From Paracoccus sp. (in: a-proteobacteria) (GTDB lineage: Bacteria > Pseudomonadota > Alphaproteobacteria > Rhodobacterales > Rhodobacteraceae): a stretch of 6,009 nt of DNA. Location: positions 1,743-7,751 of the forward strand of contig JAPSIP010000067.1 of assembly GCA_031178645.1 (NCBI GenBank), written 5' to 3'. The first letter of the stretch is position 1; each line of letters begins with the position of its first letter. Made by a program: the position numbers and the translations under genes. This document shows positions 5,187 to 6,009 of the stretch, one piece after another. The notes under the pieces were generated by a model. The model ran no database searches. It saw nothing but the letters and a program-made list of their open reading frames with translations, and was not told the DNA's origin.

Positions 5187-6009
5187 GCCTGGGCGGCCTC
5201 GGTTGTCACGAACAGGTCGGCGCAGGCCTTGGCCAGGGCCCGGACGCGGCCGATATAGGCCTGGCGTTCCGTGACCGAGATCACGCCGCGCGCGTCCAGC
5301 AGGTTGAAGATGTGGCTGGCCTTGATGGCCTGGTCATAGGCCGGGTGCGCCATGGGGATCGTCCGGCCCGCGCTGTCCACAGGGTCGGCGGCGAGGATGC
5401 GGGCGCATTCGGCCTCGGCATCCTTGAAGTGCTGGAACAGTGTGTCGGTGTCGGCTTGGTCGAAGTTCCAGCGGGAATATTCACGCTCGGTCTGGCGGAA
5501 GATGTCGCCGTAAGACAGGGGGATCGGCGCGTCGGGGTCATTGAAGGGCATGTCCATCACATGCTCGACCCCCAGGACATACATCGCCAGGCGCTCCAGG
5601 CCATAGGTCAGCTCGCCCGAGACAGGGCGGCAGTCGTGGCCGCCGACCTGCTGGAAATAGGTGAACTGGCTGACCTCCATCCCGTCGCACCAGACCTCCC
5701 ACCCCAGACCCCAGGCGCCGAGGGTGGGGGATTCCCAGTCGTCTTCCACGAAGCGGACATCGTGGACCATGGGGTCCAGGCCGATGGCGCGCAGGCTGCC
5801 CAGATACAGGTCCTGCAGGTTCGGGGGGCTTGGCTTGATGATGACCTGATACTGGTAATAGTGCTGCAGCCGGTTCGGGTTCTCGCCGTATCGGCCGTCC
5901 GTCGGGCGGCGCGAGGGCTGGACATAGGCCGCGGCCCAGGACCGACCGCCCAGGGCGCGCAGCGTGGTTGCCGGGTGGAAGGTGCCCGCCCCGACCTCCA
6001 TGTCATAGG
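5183..6009 (-). CDS. glyQ: Glycyl-tRNA synthetase alpha subunit (5' end outside window)
   Basis: The catalytic, class II subunit of the alpha2beta2 glycyl-tRNA synthetase, which activates glycine with ATP and transfers it to tRNA-Gly. The frame is open to the window edge: codons for Tyr-Asp precede Met-Glu-Val-Gly-Ala-Gly-Thr, matching the internal MEVGAGT of GlyQ, so the ATG at 6001 is not the true start. By comparison with E. coli GlyQ (303 residues), about 30-35 N-terminal residues are missing. Motif 2 and its surroundings lie at 5852-5917 ([18 protein letters not shown]), followed by [20 protein letters not shown] and FTYFQQVGG. Motif 3, YGLERLAMY, is at 5579-5605. [16 protein letters not shown], near the C-terminus, is also typical. 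All these are intact. The stop overlaps the start of the next gene by 4 nt (ATGA), pointing to coupled translation. Confidence 0.98.
   Translation of the reverse strand, partial: YDMEVGAGTFHPATTLRALGGRSWAAAYVQPSRRPTDGRYGENPNRLQHYYQYQVIIKPSPPNLQDLYLGSLRAIGLDPMVHDVRFVEDDWESPTLGAWGLGWEVWCDGMEVSQFTYFQQVGGHDCRPVSGELTYGLERLAMYVLGVEHVMDMPFNDPDAPIPLSYGDIFRQTEREYSRWNFDQADTDTLFQHFKDAEAECARILAADPVDSAGRTIPMAHPAYDQAIKASHIFNLLDARGVISVTERQAYIGRVRALAKACADLFVTTEAAQA

Noticed and set aside
5183..6001. ATG at 6001 as the start of glyQ
   Set aside because: It corresponds to an internal Met in the conserved MEVGAGT segment, and the frame continues upstream to the window edge with Tyr-Asp.

Overview
The window is GC-rich DNA from an alphaproteobacterium, most likely a Paracoccus-like member of the Rhodobacteraceae/Paracoccaceae. 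The basis is the SdhB, GlyQ and GlyS protein sequences, the strong preference for G/C-ending codons, the two-subunit (alpha2beta2) glycyl-tRNA synthetase, and a characteristic G-run/C-run intergenic segment. The genus is an inference from memory of these protein families; no search was run.

Layout. Positions 1-2379 (+ strand) are the end of a succinate dehydrogenase (complex II) operon. It holds the last 18 codons of what is probably sdhA, two small predicted lipoproteins, a sulfotransferase-like protein and sdhB. These genes are tightly packed, with overlaps or gaps of 1 to 12 nt. Positions 2380-2496 are a short convergent intergenic region with one hairpin next to a likely dispersed repeat, and a second 13-bp hairpin that looks like a terminator shared by both operons. 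Positions 2497-6009 (- strand) are the glycyl-tRNA synthetase operon, read right to left: glyQ (its 5' end is cut off by the window edge), a small membrane-anchored protein resembling the DUF6446 type, and glyS. These three genes overlap at their stop/start codons.

How the genes work together. SdhB carries the three iron-sulfur clusters that pass electrons from the SdhA flavin to ubiquinone. GlyQ and GlyS form one enzyme that charges tRNA-Gly. The lipoproteins, the sulfotransferase-like protein and the anchored protein have no evident role in these two enzymes, but they are embedded in the operons and probably co-expressed with them.

The most unusual feature is inside glyS. About 340 bp (roughly 3021-3360) drop to about 52% G+C and use codons that are nearly absent from the surrounding genes (TTA, CTA, AGA, AGG, ATA), yet the reading frame stays open and key GlyS motifs are kept. 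This looks like an intragenic recombination patch. It also contains most of an approximately 50-residue insertion relative to E. coli GlyS. I found no CRISPR array, tRNA, rRNA, insertion sequence or recognisable defence system.
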